64,000 nucleotides of DNA from Salinarimonas sp. GTDB taxonomy: Bacteria; Pseudomonadota; Alphaproteobacteria; Rhizobiales; Beijerinckiaceae. The stretch spans positions 56,601 to 120,600 of the forward strand of contig JAFIEI010000005.1 in assembly GCA_020832565.1 (NCBI GenBank), given 5' to 3'. The notes below the pieces were generated by a model. That model had not been told where the DNA came from and made no database searches. It worked only from the letters and a program-made list of their open reading frames with translations. Both the position numbers and the translations under genes were made by a program. Below, in pieces: positions 55,208 to 64,000 of this stretch (the first letter of the stretch is position 1; every line of letters begins with the position of its first letter).

Positions 55208-56436
55208 TTCACTGCGTTGACGACATCGGCGACGAGGTCGTCCTCATGCTCGAGGCCGGCGGAGAGGCGCAACATGCCCTCGGTGATGCCGATCGCCTCG
55301 CGCTCTTCCAGCGTGAAGCGCTGATGCGTCGTCGTGGCGGGATGGGTGACGAGGCTCTTGGCGTCGCCGAAATTATTGGAAATCTTGACGAGCTTGAGCG
55401 CCTTGCCGAAGCGAAAGGCCGCTTCCTTGCCGCCTTCGAGCTCGATGGCCAGCACGCTGCCGCCGCTCTTCATCTGCTTCTTGAAGATCTCGGCCTGCGG
55501 GTTGTCCGGCAGGCCCGGATAGAGCACCTGCGTCACGCCCGGCTGTGCACGCAGCGCCTCTGCAAGGGCGCGGGCATTGCGGGCCTGCTTCTCGATCCGC
55601 AGGGGCAGCGTCTCCAGACCTTTGAGCAGGACCCATGCATTGAAGGGGGAGAGCGCCGGGCCGGTATGGCGCAGATAGTTCTTCAGATGCGTCTCGATGA
55701 ATTCTTCCGATGCGAGAACCAGCCCGCCCAGACATCGGCCCTGGCCGTCGATATGCTTGGTCGCGGAATAGGTGACCACGTCCGCCCCGTGCTGCAACGG
55801 GTTCTGGATCAGCGGTGTGCCGAGGGCATTGTCGACGATCAGGATCGCGCCGGCCTCATGGGCGATCTCGGCGGCGGCGGCGATGTCGATCAGCTCGGTG
55901 GTCGGGTTGGCGGGCGTTTCGATGAAGAATGCACGGGTATTGGGGCGCAGGGCCGCGCGCCAGTTCTCCGGACGCGTGCCGTCGATGAAGGTCGATTCGA
56001 CACCGAATTTCGGCAGGATCTCGCCCAGGATCACCGCGCAGGAGCCGAACAGCACGCGCGAGGTGATGACGTGATCACCCGCCTTCAGATAACCCAGCAG
56101 CGCGGCTGCGACCGCCGCCATTCCCGTTCCCGTCGCGCGCGCCGCTTCCGCGCCATCGAGCGTCGCCATGCGCTGCTCGAACATCGCCACGGTCGGATTG
56201 GAAAAGCGTGAATAGATGAAGCCGTCGGGATCCTCACCGGCGAAGCGCCGCTCGGCGCTCTCCATGTCCGGATAGACGAAGCCCTGCGTCAGAAACAGCG
56301 CCTCGCTGGTTTCGCCGAACTGTGTCCGCATTCCACCAGAATGGACCGCAAGCGTCTCCGGATGCAGGGTGGCAGCAGAACGGGAACCGCCAAGATTGCC
56401 GGTGCGTTCATTATCGAAAGGGCTGTCGACAGGCAT
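55195..56436 (-). CDS. metZ: O-succinylhomoserine sulfhydrylase
   Basis: Makes homocysteine directly from O-succinylhomoserine and sulfide. The 413-residue PLP enzyme has TLAVHSGGMRTQFGETSEAL, SRFSNPTVAMFEQRMATLDG, ATGTGMAAVAAALLGYLKAG, VDNALGTPLIQNPLQHGADV and the PLP Lys in VTYSATKHIDGQGRCLGG, as in alphaproteobacterial MetZ. SLVTHPATTTHQRFTLEERE closes the active site. A perfect 20-bp palindrome lies 27 bases upstream. In some relatives a SAM-II riboswitch precedes metZ or metA; I do not find that consensus here. Confidence 0.95.
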   Translation of the reverse strand: MPVDSPFDNERTGNLGGSRSAATLHPETLAVHSGGMRTQFGETSEALFLTQGFVYPDMESAERRFAGEDPDGFIYSRFSNPTVAMFEQRMATLDGAEAARATGTGMAAVAAALLGYLKAGDHVITSRVLFGSCAVILGEILPKFGVESTFIDGTRPENWRAALRPNTRAFFIETPANPTTELIDIAAAAEIAHEAGAILIVDNALGTPLIQNPLQHGADVVTYSATKHIDGQGRCLGGLVLASEEFIETHLKNYLRHTGPALSPFNAWVLLKGLETLPLRIEKQARNARALAEALRAQPGVTQVLYPGLPDNPQAEIFKKQMKSGGSVLAIELEGGKEAAFRFGKALKLVKISNNFGDAKSLVTHPATTTHQRFTLEEREAIGITEGMLRLSAGLEHEDDLVADVVNAVKAAL

Positions 56437-56462
56437 GGTTGAACGTACTCCGCAGCGTCAAA

Positions 56463-56482
56463 TCGTTCGTTTAAACGAACGA
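56463..56482. promoter_or_regulatory. Perfect 20-bp palindrome upstream of metZ
   Basis: TCGTTCGTTT followed at once by its exact complement AAACGAACGA. No spacer, so it is a DNA operator rather than an RNA hairpin with a loop. It lies 27 bases from the metZ start and 135 bases from the leucine-dehydrogenase-like start. The size and symmetry fit a TetR- or GntR-like dimer site. Confidence 0.65.
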
Positions 56483-56616
56483 CACCGGCAGTGCAAGCAC
56501 GTGATGCGATGCAAAATCGATACCAAAGATTTCGGCCACTGGTCATTTGTTAAATTTTGGATTGCATGATTTGCATCAGTGCCGACTTGAACAACGGCCG
56601 TCGGGAGGGGCCAGAC

Positions 56617-57666
<1,050 letters not shown>

Positions 57667-57682
57667 ACCCATTGCCGGCGGA

Positions 57683-59107
57683 TCAGCGCAATTGCGCCAC
57701 CTCTCCGAGAAACGGGCGGGCCCAGTCGTGATCGAGCAAATACGGCCCAGTCCGAATGCACTTGTCCGGGGTCTGACCGAAATCGGTGCGGCAGTAACTG
57801 GTCCATTGCATGAGGCCATTGCGGAAGTTAGGGCCGGGAATCCCGTCGATCGTCGAGGTGTAATAGCCGTATTCCGCCATGATGCGCTGCGCCTCCCTCA
57901 CGGTCTCGCGTGACAGATCCTCGACGAATGCGTCAACGCTCTCATTATGGTGCTCGAGGGTCTCGATATAGCCGCCTGCCTGCAGAAAACGTGCTGCGGC
58001 GTAGTGACGGTCGGGGCTGTCGTAGAATTGATCGACGAAAGACGCATAGACGAGGGCAAGGCCCCATTGGAATAGCGCCCCCGGCGCAACGATGGCATAG
58101 TTCAAGCCGATTGCTGCCTCATCGCGGTCTTCTATCCCGAAATCGAGCGCGCTGCGTTCGATGGATAAGGCGCAATTGGATCTGATGCCTGCATAAGCCT
58201 GGGCGAGATTGGCTGCGGCCTCGATGTCGGGCGTCAGCAGGTACGGCTGCCCACGGTCGATGCTCGCTTTGATGACATCACGCGACCAATCCATCAGGTC
58301 ACGCGCGACCTGTTCGCGATCGGGCAGGTCGACGAAGGCCTCGATGAACCGGTTGGTCGGGGTATCGTCGGCATCGGGATCGTCAACCATGCCGAAGAGC
58401 CCGGAGCCGCCGAGGCTGGTCGTCGCCCGACAGGGTGTGAAGCCCGCCGGCTGCTGGCTCGCGAGATACATGCTGTGCGCGGGTCCGAAGCCTGCCTCGG
58501 AGGCGCGTTCGACAAACGCGTCGCCCTCGTTGCGCAGACGTGGCGCGATGCTGCGTATCGGATGCGTATCGCGCTCGCCCCACTCCTCGAGACCCAAATG
58601 TGCGATAGCCAGTGGAAAATCCCGCTCGTAGGCCCGGAACTGATTAGTCCAGTCCCAGTGATCAGTCTGGTGCCGTGCGAGATAGGCAAAGGCGGCCATC
58701 GCGCCGGGATCGCCCGATTCCGCATCGGCCCTGGCCGTTTCGAGAAAATTGCGTAACGGCGCCTCGTGCCCAAGCATCAGCATTTCCATGCCGATATGCA
58801 TCCAGGTCCGGTCGACCCTCCAGGCATTCGGGTCGCTACGTTGATAAATGTCGGCGACACGGTCGTCCGAGTAGATTTCGATAACGCGCGCGAATTCATT
58901 CTCATCGCTGCAACCATTCTCGAGCATGTCCTCGATCGCGAGCAACGGCGTCACATGACGTGCTTGAGGATTGACGAAGTATTCCTGCGAAAACGATTCG
59001 ACAGAATGCGCACCGATATTACAGCTTTCGTCGGCCCGAGCCTGGCTGGCCAATGACATTGCGGCGAGGCACGCCGTGCCCGTCAGGATGCATGCAAGCT
59101 TCTTCAT
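57683..59107 (-). CDS. Exported unknown protein with C-terminal peptidoglycan-binding-like domain
   Basis: A 474-residue protein with a clear signal peptide (KKLACILTGTACLAAMSLAS to ARA). The mature part is mostly helical: WRVDRTWMHIGMEMLMLGHE, GDPGAMAAFAYLARHQTDHW, EAAANLAQAYAGIRSNCALS, perhaps Sel1- or TPR-like repeats. Near the end REAQRIMAEYGYYTSTIDGI, PGPNFRNGLMQW resembles the PG-binding-1 fold (AQxxLxxxGYYxGxIDGxxG). A few Cys pairs could form disulfides. No catalytic motif is visible. Start 59107 (MKKLACILTG) gives the signal directly. It may bind the cell wall; function otherwise unknown. Confidence 0.75.
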   Translation of the reverse strand: MKKLACILTGTACLAAMSLASQARADESCNIGAHSVESFSQEYFVNPQARHVTPLLAIEDMLENGCSDENEFARVIEIYSDDRVADIYQRSDPNAWRVDRTWMHIGMEMLMLGHEAPLRNFLETARADAESGDPGAMAAFAYLARHQTDHWDWTNQFRAYERDFPLAIAHLGLEEWGERDTHPIRSIAPRLRNEGDAFVERASEAGFGPAHSMYLASQQPAGFTPCRATTSLGGSGLFGMVDDPDADDTPTNRFIEAFVDLPDREQVARDLMDWSRDVIKASIDRGQPYLLTPDIEAAANLAQAYAGIRSNCALSIERSALDFGIEDRDEAAIGLNYAIVAPGALFQWGLALVYASFVDQFYDSPDRHYAAARFLQAGGYIETLEHHNESVDAFVEDLSRETVREAQRIMAEYGYYTSTIDGIPGPNFRNGLMQWTSYCRTDFGQTPDKCIRTGPYLLDHDWARPFLGEVAQLR

Positions 59108-59326
59108 TCTACCCCCTCGCTTGATCGTTCGCGGTGCGCGGCGTTTCGGGAAGCCGGCGCAAGGTTGCGCGCGCGGGTGGCGTGGCAAGTCAAAGTCGGG
59201 TCAGCTTTGCTGAAACGCCGGAATGCGCAACCTTGAAATTGCATTGCAGGGATAATGCAATATATTAACGTATATCACAATCATAAAATTTATGAATGCG
59301 CGCACCACTCATCCCGAGTGGTTGTC
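59108..59326. other. Intergenic region phoB / exported protein
   Basis: 219 bases, AT-rich in its right half (59255-59300: AATATATTAACGTATATC). It carries an inverted repeat ATTGCAT / ATGCAAT (59238-59261) and probably the promoter of the exported protein. No gene seen. Confidence 0.5.
59238..59261. promoter_or_regulatory. ATTGCAT-N10-ATGCAAT inverted repeat
   Basis: Perfect 7-bp arms with a 10-base spacer (59238-59244, 59255-59261), about 130-150 bases upstream of the exported-protein start. A related GCATTGC...AATGCAAT element occurs at 33835-33854 and TTGCAT direct repeats occur at 56562-56576. Confidence 0.4.
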
Positions 59327-60010
59327 TCACCCCTCGAACGCATAGCCCGCGCCGCGTACGGTGCGGATCGGGTCGGAGCCGGATTGGGCCTTGATGGCCT
59401 TGCGCAGGCGCCCGACATGGACGTCGACAGTGCGCTCGTCGATATAGACGTCGCGTCCCCAGACGTTGTCGAGCAGTTGCTCGCGGCTGAAGACGCGGCC
59501 CGGGGTGCGCATCAGGAATTCAAGCAGGCGAAACTCGGTCGGGCCGAGATGCAGCTCGATGCCGTTGCGGCGCACGCGGCGGCTTTCGCGGTCGAGCTCG
59601 ATATCGCCGGCTATCAGCTTGTCAGACAGGAGATTGGGATCGGTGCGGCGCAGGAGCGCCTTCACCCGGGCGATGAATTCCGGCACCGAGAACGGCTTGA
59701 CGATGTAGTCGTCGGCGCCGGTGGCGAGACCGCGCACGCGGTCACCCTCTTCGCCGCGCGCGGTGAGCATGATCACCGGCAGGCGGCGCGTCTCGTCGCG
59801 GGCCCGGATTCGCCGGCAGAGCTCGATGCCGGAAATACCGGGCAGCATCCAGTCGACGACGGCGATATCTGGCACCTGCTCCTTGAGCCGGACCTCCGCA
59901 TCATCGCCGCGCATGACGCAATCGACCTCGTAACCCTCCGCTTCGAGATTGTAGCGCAGGAGCAGTGTCAGCGCTTCTTCGTCCTCGACTACCAGAACCT
60001 TGGTCGGCAT
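59327..60010 (-). CDS. phoB: Phosphate regulon response regulator
   Basis: OmpR-type two-component regulator that activates phosphate-starvation genes. The 227-residue product has a receiver domain with VLVVEDEEALTLLLRYNLEA, the phosphorylated Asp in IAVVDWMLPGISGIELCRRI, the Lys in DYIVKPFSVPEFIARVKALL, and a C-terminal winged-helix domain (IELHLGPTEFRLLEFLMRTP, GRVFSREQLLDNVWGRDVYI, TVDVHVGRLRKAIKAQSGSD). Last gene of pstC-pstA-pstB-phoU-phoB as read here. The phoR sensor and pstS are not in the window. Confidence 0.97.
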   Translation of the reverse strand: MPTKVLVVEDEEALTLLLRYNLEAEGYEVDCVMRGDDAEVRLKEQVPDIAVVDWMLPGISGIELCRRIRARDETRRLPVIMLTARGEEGDRVRGLATGADDYIVKPFSVPEFIARVKALLRRTDPNLLSDKLIAGDIELDRESRRVRRNGIELHLGPTEFRLLEFLMRTPGRVFSREQLLDNVWGRDVYIDERTVDVHVGRLRKAIKAQSGSDPIRTVRGAGYAFEG

Positions 60011-60091
60011 ATCTCATCGCCTCATGATGCAGCACAATCGGGCGCCGCCGGTTGCCATAAGCGGGGCGGGGGCAGGGGGCTGGGGCCGGGC

Positions 60092-60808
60092 CTATTTGCC
60101 CGTATGCTCGACATGCTCGAACGAGGTGCGATCCTTCTTCGGACGCTCGGCGGTGAGCGGCTCGCCCTTGACCAGATAATGCACGGTCTCCGCGATATTG
60201 GTCGTATGGTCGCCGATGCGCTCGACATTCTTGGCGCAGAAGAGAAGATGCGTGCAGAACGAGATATTGCGCGGATCCTCCATCATGTAGGTCAGCAGCT
60301 CGCGGAAGAGCGAGGTGTAGAGCGCATCGGTCGCCTCGTCGCGCTCCCAGACGTCTAGCGCGGCCTCCAGGTTGCCCTGGGTATAGGCGTCGAGCACGTC
60401 CTTGAGCTGCGACTGGACGAGGTCGCTCATGCGGTTGACGCCGAGCACCACCTTCTGCGGCTCGAACTGGCCGGAGACGGCCAGCGTGCGCTTGCCGATA
60501 TTCTTGGCCATGTCGCCGATGCGCTCGATGTCGCTGGCGATGCGGATCGCGGAGATGACTTCGCGCAGATCGATCGCCATGGGCTGGCGCTTGGCGATGG
60601 TCAGGATGGCGCGCTCCTCGATCTTGCGCTGCAGATCGTCGAGCCGGTCATCCATGGCGACGACCGCCTGGGCCTGGGCGACGTCGCGGCGCACCAGCGC
60701 AGTGGTGGCATCGAGCAGCATCTTCTCCGCGATGCCGCCCATTTCCATGATGGCGGAACGCAGGCCCTGCAATTCTTCGTCGAAAGAGGCAACGGTATGT
60801 TCGACCAT
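60092..60808 (-). CDS. phoU: Phosphate signalling protein PhoU
   Basis: Links the Pst transporter to PhoR/PhoB signalling and dampens phosphate uptake. The 238-residue, two-bundle helical product has IMEMGGIAEKMLLDATTALV, AVVAMDDRLDDLQRKIEERA (E/DxxxD metal motif), SAIRIASDIERIGDMAKNIG and, in the second half, FCTHLLFCAKNVERIGDHTT and NIAETVHYLVKG. Both metal-site repeats are complete. It starts 31 bases after pstB. Confidence 0.97.
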   Translation of the reverse strand: MVEHTVASFDEELQGLRSAIMEMGGIAEKMLLDATTALVRRDVAQAQAVVAMDDRLDDLQRKIEERAILTIAKRQPMAIDLREVISAIRIASDIERIGDMAKNIGKRTLAVSGQFEPQKVVLGVNRMSDLVQSQLKDVLDAYTQGNLEAALDVWERDEATDALYTSLFRELLTYMMEDPRNISFCTHLLFCAKNVERIGDHTTNIAETVHYLVKGEPLTAERPKKDRTSFEHVEHTGK

Positions 60809-60839
60809 GTCCTGGCCCTCCTGAAATCGCGCGAGACAC

Positions 60840-61667
60840 TCAGCCGAAGCGGCCGGTGACGTAATCCAGCGTCTGCTTCTTCTTGGGATTGGTGAAGATT
60901 GTATCGGTATGGCCGTACTCGATCAGCCGCCCGAGATACATGAAGCCGGTATTGTCGGAGACGCGCGCCGCCTGCTGCATGTTGTGGGTCACGATGACGA
61001 TGGTGTAGTGGCCCTTCAGATCGGCGATCAGATCCTCGATCTTTGCGGTCGCGATCGGGTCGAGGGCCGAGCAGGGCTCGTCCATCAGGAGCACTTCCGG
61101 ATCGGAGGCGATGCCGCGCGCGATGCACAGGCGCTGCTGCTGGCCGCCGGACATGCCCAGCGCGCTCTCCTTCAGGCGATCCTTGACCTCGTCCCACAGG
61201 GCGGCGGAGCGCAGGGCCCGCTCGCAGGTCTCGTCGAGGATCGATTTCCTGGTGATGCCGTCCACACGCAGCGGGTAGACCACATTGTCGTAGATCGACA
61301 TGGCGAAGGGGTTGGGCTTCTGGAAAACCATACCCATGCGCTTGCGCAGGGCGATGACATCGACGCCAGGGCCGTAGATGTCGAAATCGTCGACCATGAT
61401 CGAGCCGTCGATGCTCAATTCGTCGATCAGGTCGTTCATGCGGTTGAGGCAGCGCAGCAGCGTGGACTTGCCGCAGCCCGACGGGCCGATCAGCGCGGTG
61501 ACCTCACCCTTCTGGATCTCCATGTTGATGCCATGCAGCGCCTGGGCATGGCCGTACCAGAGATTGAAGTCCTTGATGTCGAGGGCGACGCCCTCAGCGC
61601 TCTTCTTGACGTGGTAGACGGTCGGGTCGAACGTCCGGGTGTTGGGGTCGGCGGTGGCGACTGACAT
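60840..61667 (-). CDS. pstB: Phosphate ABC transporter ATPase
   Basis: ATPase of the high-affinity phosphate importer. The 275-residue product has Walker [22 protein letters not shown]-loop [20 protein letters not shown], signature [20 protein letters not shown], Walker [21 protein letters not shown], and [20 protein letters not shown]. Start 61667 ([12 protein letters not shown]) follows GAGGTCTATC; the frame reads far upstream into pstA as a shadow. The gap to pstA is 14 bases. Confidence 0.97.
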   Translation of the reverse strand: MSVATADPNTRTFDPTVYHVKKSAEGVALDIKDFNLWYGHAQALHGINMEIQKGEVTALIGPSGCGKSTLLRCLNRMNDLIDELSIDGSIMVDDFDIYGPGVDVIALRKRMGMVFQKPNPFAMSIYDNVVYPLRVDGITRKSILDETCERALRSAALWDEVKDRLKESALGMSGGQQQRLCIARGIASDPEVLLMDEPCSALDPIATAKIEDLIADLKGHYTIVIVTHNMQQAARVSDNTGFMYLGRLIEYGHTDTIFTNPKKKQTLDYVTGRFG

Positions 61668-61681
61668 GATAGACCTCGTTC

Positions 61682-63484
61682 TCAGAACTGCGAGCCGGCA
61701 TATTTGCGCTTCAGACGATTGCGCACCGTAATCGCCGTGGCGTTCATCGTCACGATCAGTGCGAGCAGCAGCAGCGTGGTGACGAAGACCATCGGCTTGC
61801 CGGCTTCCGAATTGCGCGACTGGAAGCCCACATCGAAGATGTGGAAGCCCAGATGCATGAAGCTGCGATCCAGATGGATGAAGGGGTAGAAGCCGTCGAT
61901 CGGCAGGGCAGGGGCGAGCTTGACCACGCCGACGAGCATCAGCGGCGCCACCTCGCCGGCCCCGCGCGCCATTGCGAGGATCATCCCCGTCATGATGCCC
62001 GGCATGGCCTTGGGCAGGACGACATAACGGATCGTCTGCCATTTCGACGCGCCGCAGGCGAGCGAGCCCTCGCGCATCGAACGCGGCACCGCGGCGAGCG
62101 CTTCTTCTGATGCGACGATGACGACGGGCACGGTGAGCAGCGCGAGCGTCAGCGAGGCCCAGAGGATGCCGCCCTTGCCGAAGGTCGGATTGGGCAGGGC
62201 CTCCGGATAGAACAGCTGGTCGATCGTCCCGCCCATGGCATAGGCAAAGAAGCCGAGGCCGAACACGCCATAGACGATCGAGGGGACGCCGGCGAGATTG
62301 TTCACCGAGATGCGCACGATCGAGGTGATGCGCCCCTGCTTGGCATATTCGCGCAGATACAGGGCGGTGATGACGCCGAAGGGTGCGACGAAGATCACCA
62401 TCAGCAGCGTCATCGCCACGGTGCCGAAGATCGCCGGCAGCACGCCGCCCTGGGTATTGGCCTCGCGCGGCTCCGTCGAGACGAATTCCCACCAGCGCGA
62501 GAAATAGATGCCGGTCTTGTCCAGCGTCGTGAGATCGTTGGCGGGATAGAAGCGGACGATCTGGCTGAGCTCGGTTTCCCTGGTCTCGCCGTTCACCTCT
62601 TCGAGGGTGACGCGGTAATTGCGGTCATTGGCGCGGATTTCGTTCACCCGCGCCTGCAGGTCGGCGAACTGCGCCTGGTATTCTGCGATCCGCTCGCGGG
62701 ACTGGGCGATCAGCTCCGCACCGCGTTCCGATTCGGCGCCGTGGCGCAACTCGGCCCTGCGGATGTTGAGACGCTCGCGCTCGATATAGTGGTTGAGCGC
62801 GCCGATCTCGTTGCGTTCGATGTTGCGGATCTCGTTGAAGCGACGCCGCGCCTCGCTCTGTTCGCGCTGCATCAGGTCGTAATCGAAGGGTACTTCCTCG
62901 CCCGCAATCACCAGGCCCGCGACGCGCCCGACGAAATCGCCCCATTGCTGGCGCTGGAACAGATGCATGTCGGCGGGGTAGGTGATCTCGGCCACCTCGA
63001 AATCCGACACCCAGCGGAAGTCATCGCCGTAGATATCGAAATTCGCGGTCTTGTAGAGCGTGCGCTCGGCAAAACCGAGTTCCGCTTCGATCTCGGCACG
63101 CTGCTGGTCGTTGAGCTGGGCGAGTACGCTTTCGCCGGGACGATAGGTGCCGCCACGGGTCGGTTCGCCGGCGATGGTGGTGCCGTCGCGCAGCTCCACC
63201 TGGGCGATGGGCTTGGGCCAGAAGGTGGTGAAGCCGTTCCACGCGATCATGGCGAGGAAGCCGGCGATCAGGATGATGCCGAGTGCCAGCGCACCGCCAA
63301 AGGCCCACAGGGCCGGTTCGCCGACGGCCGAGATATCGGCGGTATAGGTGCGCACCCGCCGCCCGGTCTTGGGCGGGGTCTCGCGCGCGGAGACACCGGC
63401 TGCTCCGGCACCGCCCGAAGCGGGGACTTCGCGTTGCCGCTCTAGAGCGCGTTCGGCCTGGGACAGGTTGGCGTTTTCGTCCAT
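61682..63484 (-). CDS. pstA: Phosphate ABC transporter permease PstA with a large periplasmic insertion
   Basis: Membrane subunit of the Pst phosphate importer. The 600-residue product is about twice the usual length. A cytoplasmic Ala/Gly/Arg-rich start is followed by helix 1 ([20 protein letters not shown]), then about 260 residues of mostly periplasmic sequence with a coiled-coil-like stretch ([35 protein letters not shown]). The permease domain proper is at about 355-600: [60 protein letters not shown] (EAA loop) and [20 protein letters not shown]. Long PstA forms of this kind occur in other proteobacteria. Confidence 0.93.
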   Translation of the reverse strand: MDENANLSQAERALERQREVPASGGAGAAGVSARETPPKTGRRVRTYTADISAVGEPALWAFGGALALGIILIAGFLAMIAWNGFTTFWPKPIAQVELRDGTTIAGEPTRGGTYRPGESVLAQLNDQQRAEIEAELGFAERTLYKTANFDIYGDDFRWVSDFEVAEITYPADMHLFQRQQWGDFVGRVAGLVIAGEEVPFDYDLMQREQSEARRRFNEIRNIERNEIGALNHYIERERLNIRRAELRHGAESERGAELIAQSRERIAEYQAQFADLQARVNEIRANDRNYRVTLEEVNGETRETELSQIVRFYPANDLTTLDKTGIYFSRWWEFVSTEPREANTQGGVLPAIFGTVAMTLLMVIFVAPFGVITALYLREYAKQGRITSIVRISVNNLAGVPSIVYGVFGLGFFAYAMGGTIDQLFYPEALPNPTFGKGGILWASLTLALLTVPVVIVASEEALAAVPRSMREGSLACGASKWQTIRYVVLPKAMPGIMTGMILAMARGAGEVAPLMLVGVVKLAPALPIDGFYPFIHLDRSFMHLGFHIFDVGFQSRNSEAGKPMVFVTTLLLLALIVTMNATAITVRNRLKRKYAGSQF

Positions 63485-63505
63485 GGTCTCGTGCCTTCTT
63501 GCAGA

Positions 63506-64000
63506 TCAGAGCTGGAACGCGCGCTTGCGGAAGCGCTGGCGGATCAGTTCGGCGATGGTGTTGATGACGAAGGTCATGACGAACAGTGTCAGGGCGGCGA
63601 GGAACAGGATCCGGTAGTTGGTCCCGTCGCGAACCGCCTCCGGAAGCTCGATGGCGATGTTGGCCGAGAGCGTGCGCAGGCCCGAGAAGATGTTCCATTC
63701 CATGATCGGCGTGTTGCCTGCGGCCATGACGACGATCATGGTCTCGCCCACGGCCCGGCCCATCCCCATCATCACCGCCGAGAACACTCCAGATGCGGCG
63801 GTGGGAAGCACCACCCACATCGCCGTCTGCCATGGCGTCGCCCCGGTCGCGAGCGAGCCGGCACGCAGGTGACCCGGCACCGCATTGAGCGCGTCTTCCG
63901 CCAGCGTGTAGATGTTGGGAATGACGGCGAAGGCCATGACGAAGCCGACGACGAGGGCGTTGCGCTGCTGGTAGCTGTCGACGAAGCCCCCGCGCGGATC
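63506..64000 (-). CDS. pstC: Phosphate ABC transporter permease PstC (partial, N-terminus off window)
   Basis: The open frame enters from the right edge and 164 residues are visible. It includes FVMAFAVIPNIYTLAEDALN, AVPGHLRAGSLATGATPWQT (the EAA loop), GMGRAVGETMIVVMAAGNTP and MEWNIFSGLRTLSANIAIEL, ending in LIRQRFRKRAFQL. These are PstC features. It is 21 bases ahead of pstA on the same strand. Its size cannot be judged, but the neighbouring PstA suggests it may also be an extended form. Confidence 0.93.
   Translation of the reverse strand, partial: DPRGGFVDSYQQRNALVVGFVMAFAVIPNIYTLAEDALNAVPGHLRAGSLATGATPWQTAMWVVLPTAASGVFSAVMMGMGRAVGETMIVVMAAGNTPIMEWNIFSGLRTLSANIAIELPEAVRDGTNYRILFLAALTLFVMTFVINTIAELIRQRFRKRAFQL

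Noticed and set aside
56437..56616. SAM-II or SAM-V riboswitch upstream of metZ
   Set aside because: An ATTTGA string exists, but the downstream GCTAAA-type pairing strand and stem order are missing; the palindrome explains the local symmetry better.

Overview
The window is a contiguous, gene-dense piece of a high-G+C bacterial chromosome. Gene content and order point to an alphaproteobacterium, most likely of the order Hyphomicrobiales. The supporting blocks are tpiA/secG/pyrG next to ppiD/trpE, coaD next to two cyclophilins, recO-parC-queA-tgt, ccoNOQP with an FNR/FixK-type box, pstCAB-phoU-phoB, and a DUF1254/DUF1214 pair. This placement is an inference from recognised families. I found no insertion sequence, integrase, prophage or CRISPR array. 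The window looks like core and housekeeping DNA with a few oddities.

Layout. 1-6.6 kb: a partial membrane protein, Fe-type superoxide dismutase, AlkB, pyrG, secG, an unknown ORF between secG and tpiA, and tpiA. 6.8-11.1 kb: ppiD, trpE, rph. 11.2-14.8 kb: an MFS transporter and a gamma-butyrobetaine-hydroxylase-like dioxygenase divergent from a LysR regulator. 14.9-20.4 kb: on the minus strand, a TPP riboswitch followed by thiM-thiE-thiD, a TRAP solute-binding protein, a small conserved protein, coaD and two cyclophilins. 20.5-23.1 kb: rplY-pth-ychF. 23.2-26.8 kb: the cbb3 oxidase operon ccoNOQP. 27-30 kb: an SDR, the DUF1254/DUF1214 pair and pdxY. 30-33.7 kb: flgE and fliG (divergent) and fpr. 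34-37 kb: a complete TRAP transporter (dctP-dctQ-dctM). 37-40.2 kb: pncA, sseA, an AlaX-type editing protein and a ChrR-like cupin protein. 40.3-43.4 kb: cytochrome c, a PQQ sugar-dehydrogenase-like protein and a transglutaminase-like protein. 43.5-48.9 kb: recO-parC-queA-tgt. 49-51.4 kb: a DUF6880-type gene broken by one in-frame TAG, a peroxiredoxin and an 80-residue protein. 51.5 kb: tRNA-Cys. 51.7-57.7 kb: an amino-acid ABC ATPase and binding protein without permeases, metC, metZ and a leucine-dehydrogenase-like gene. 57.7-64 kb: a secreted protein with a peptidoglycan-binding-like tail, then phoB, phoU, pstB, pstA and partial pstC.

How genes work together. thiM, thiE and thiD salvage thiamine precursors under one translational-type TPP riboswitch. 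ccoNOQP makes a high-affinity terminal oxidase and carries an anaerobic-regulator box. metC and metZ sit tail to tail and handle sulfur amino acids. The pst/pho genes form the phosphate-uptake and signalling block. The PQQ dehydrogenase-like protein and the neighbouring small cytochrome c could form a periplasmic electron-transfer pair.

Most interesting signals. (1) A TakP-like TRAP binding protein sits directly behind thiD in the TPP-riboswitch operon. (2) Three unrelated zinc-family proteins (Tgt, the ChrR-like protein, the butyrobetaine-hydroxylase-like protein) have lost most of the cysteines that normally bind zinc. (3) A DUF6880-type gene is interrupted by a single amber codon. (4) An AapJ/AapP pair has no permease genes. 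(5) A perfect 20-bp palindrome lies just upstream of metZ. (6) An unknown 349-residue protein with its own strong terminator sits inside the tpiA-secG-pyrG block. I did not find a clearly new multi-gene system such as a defence island.
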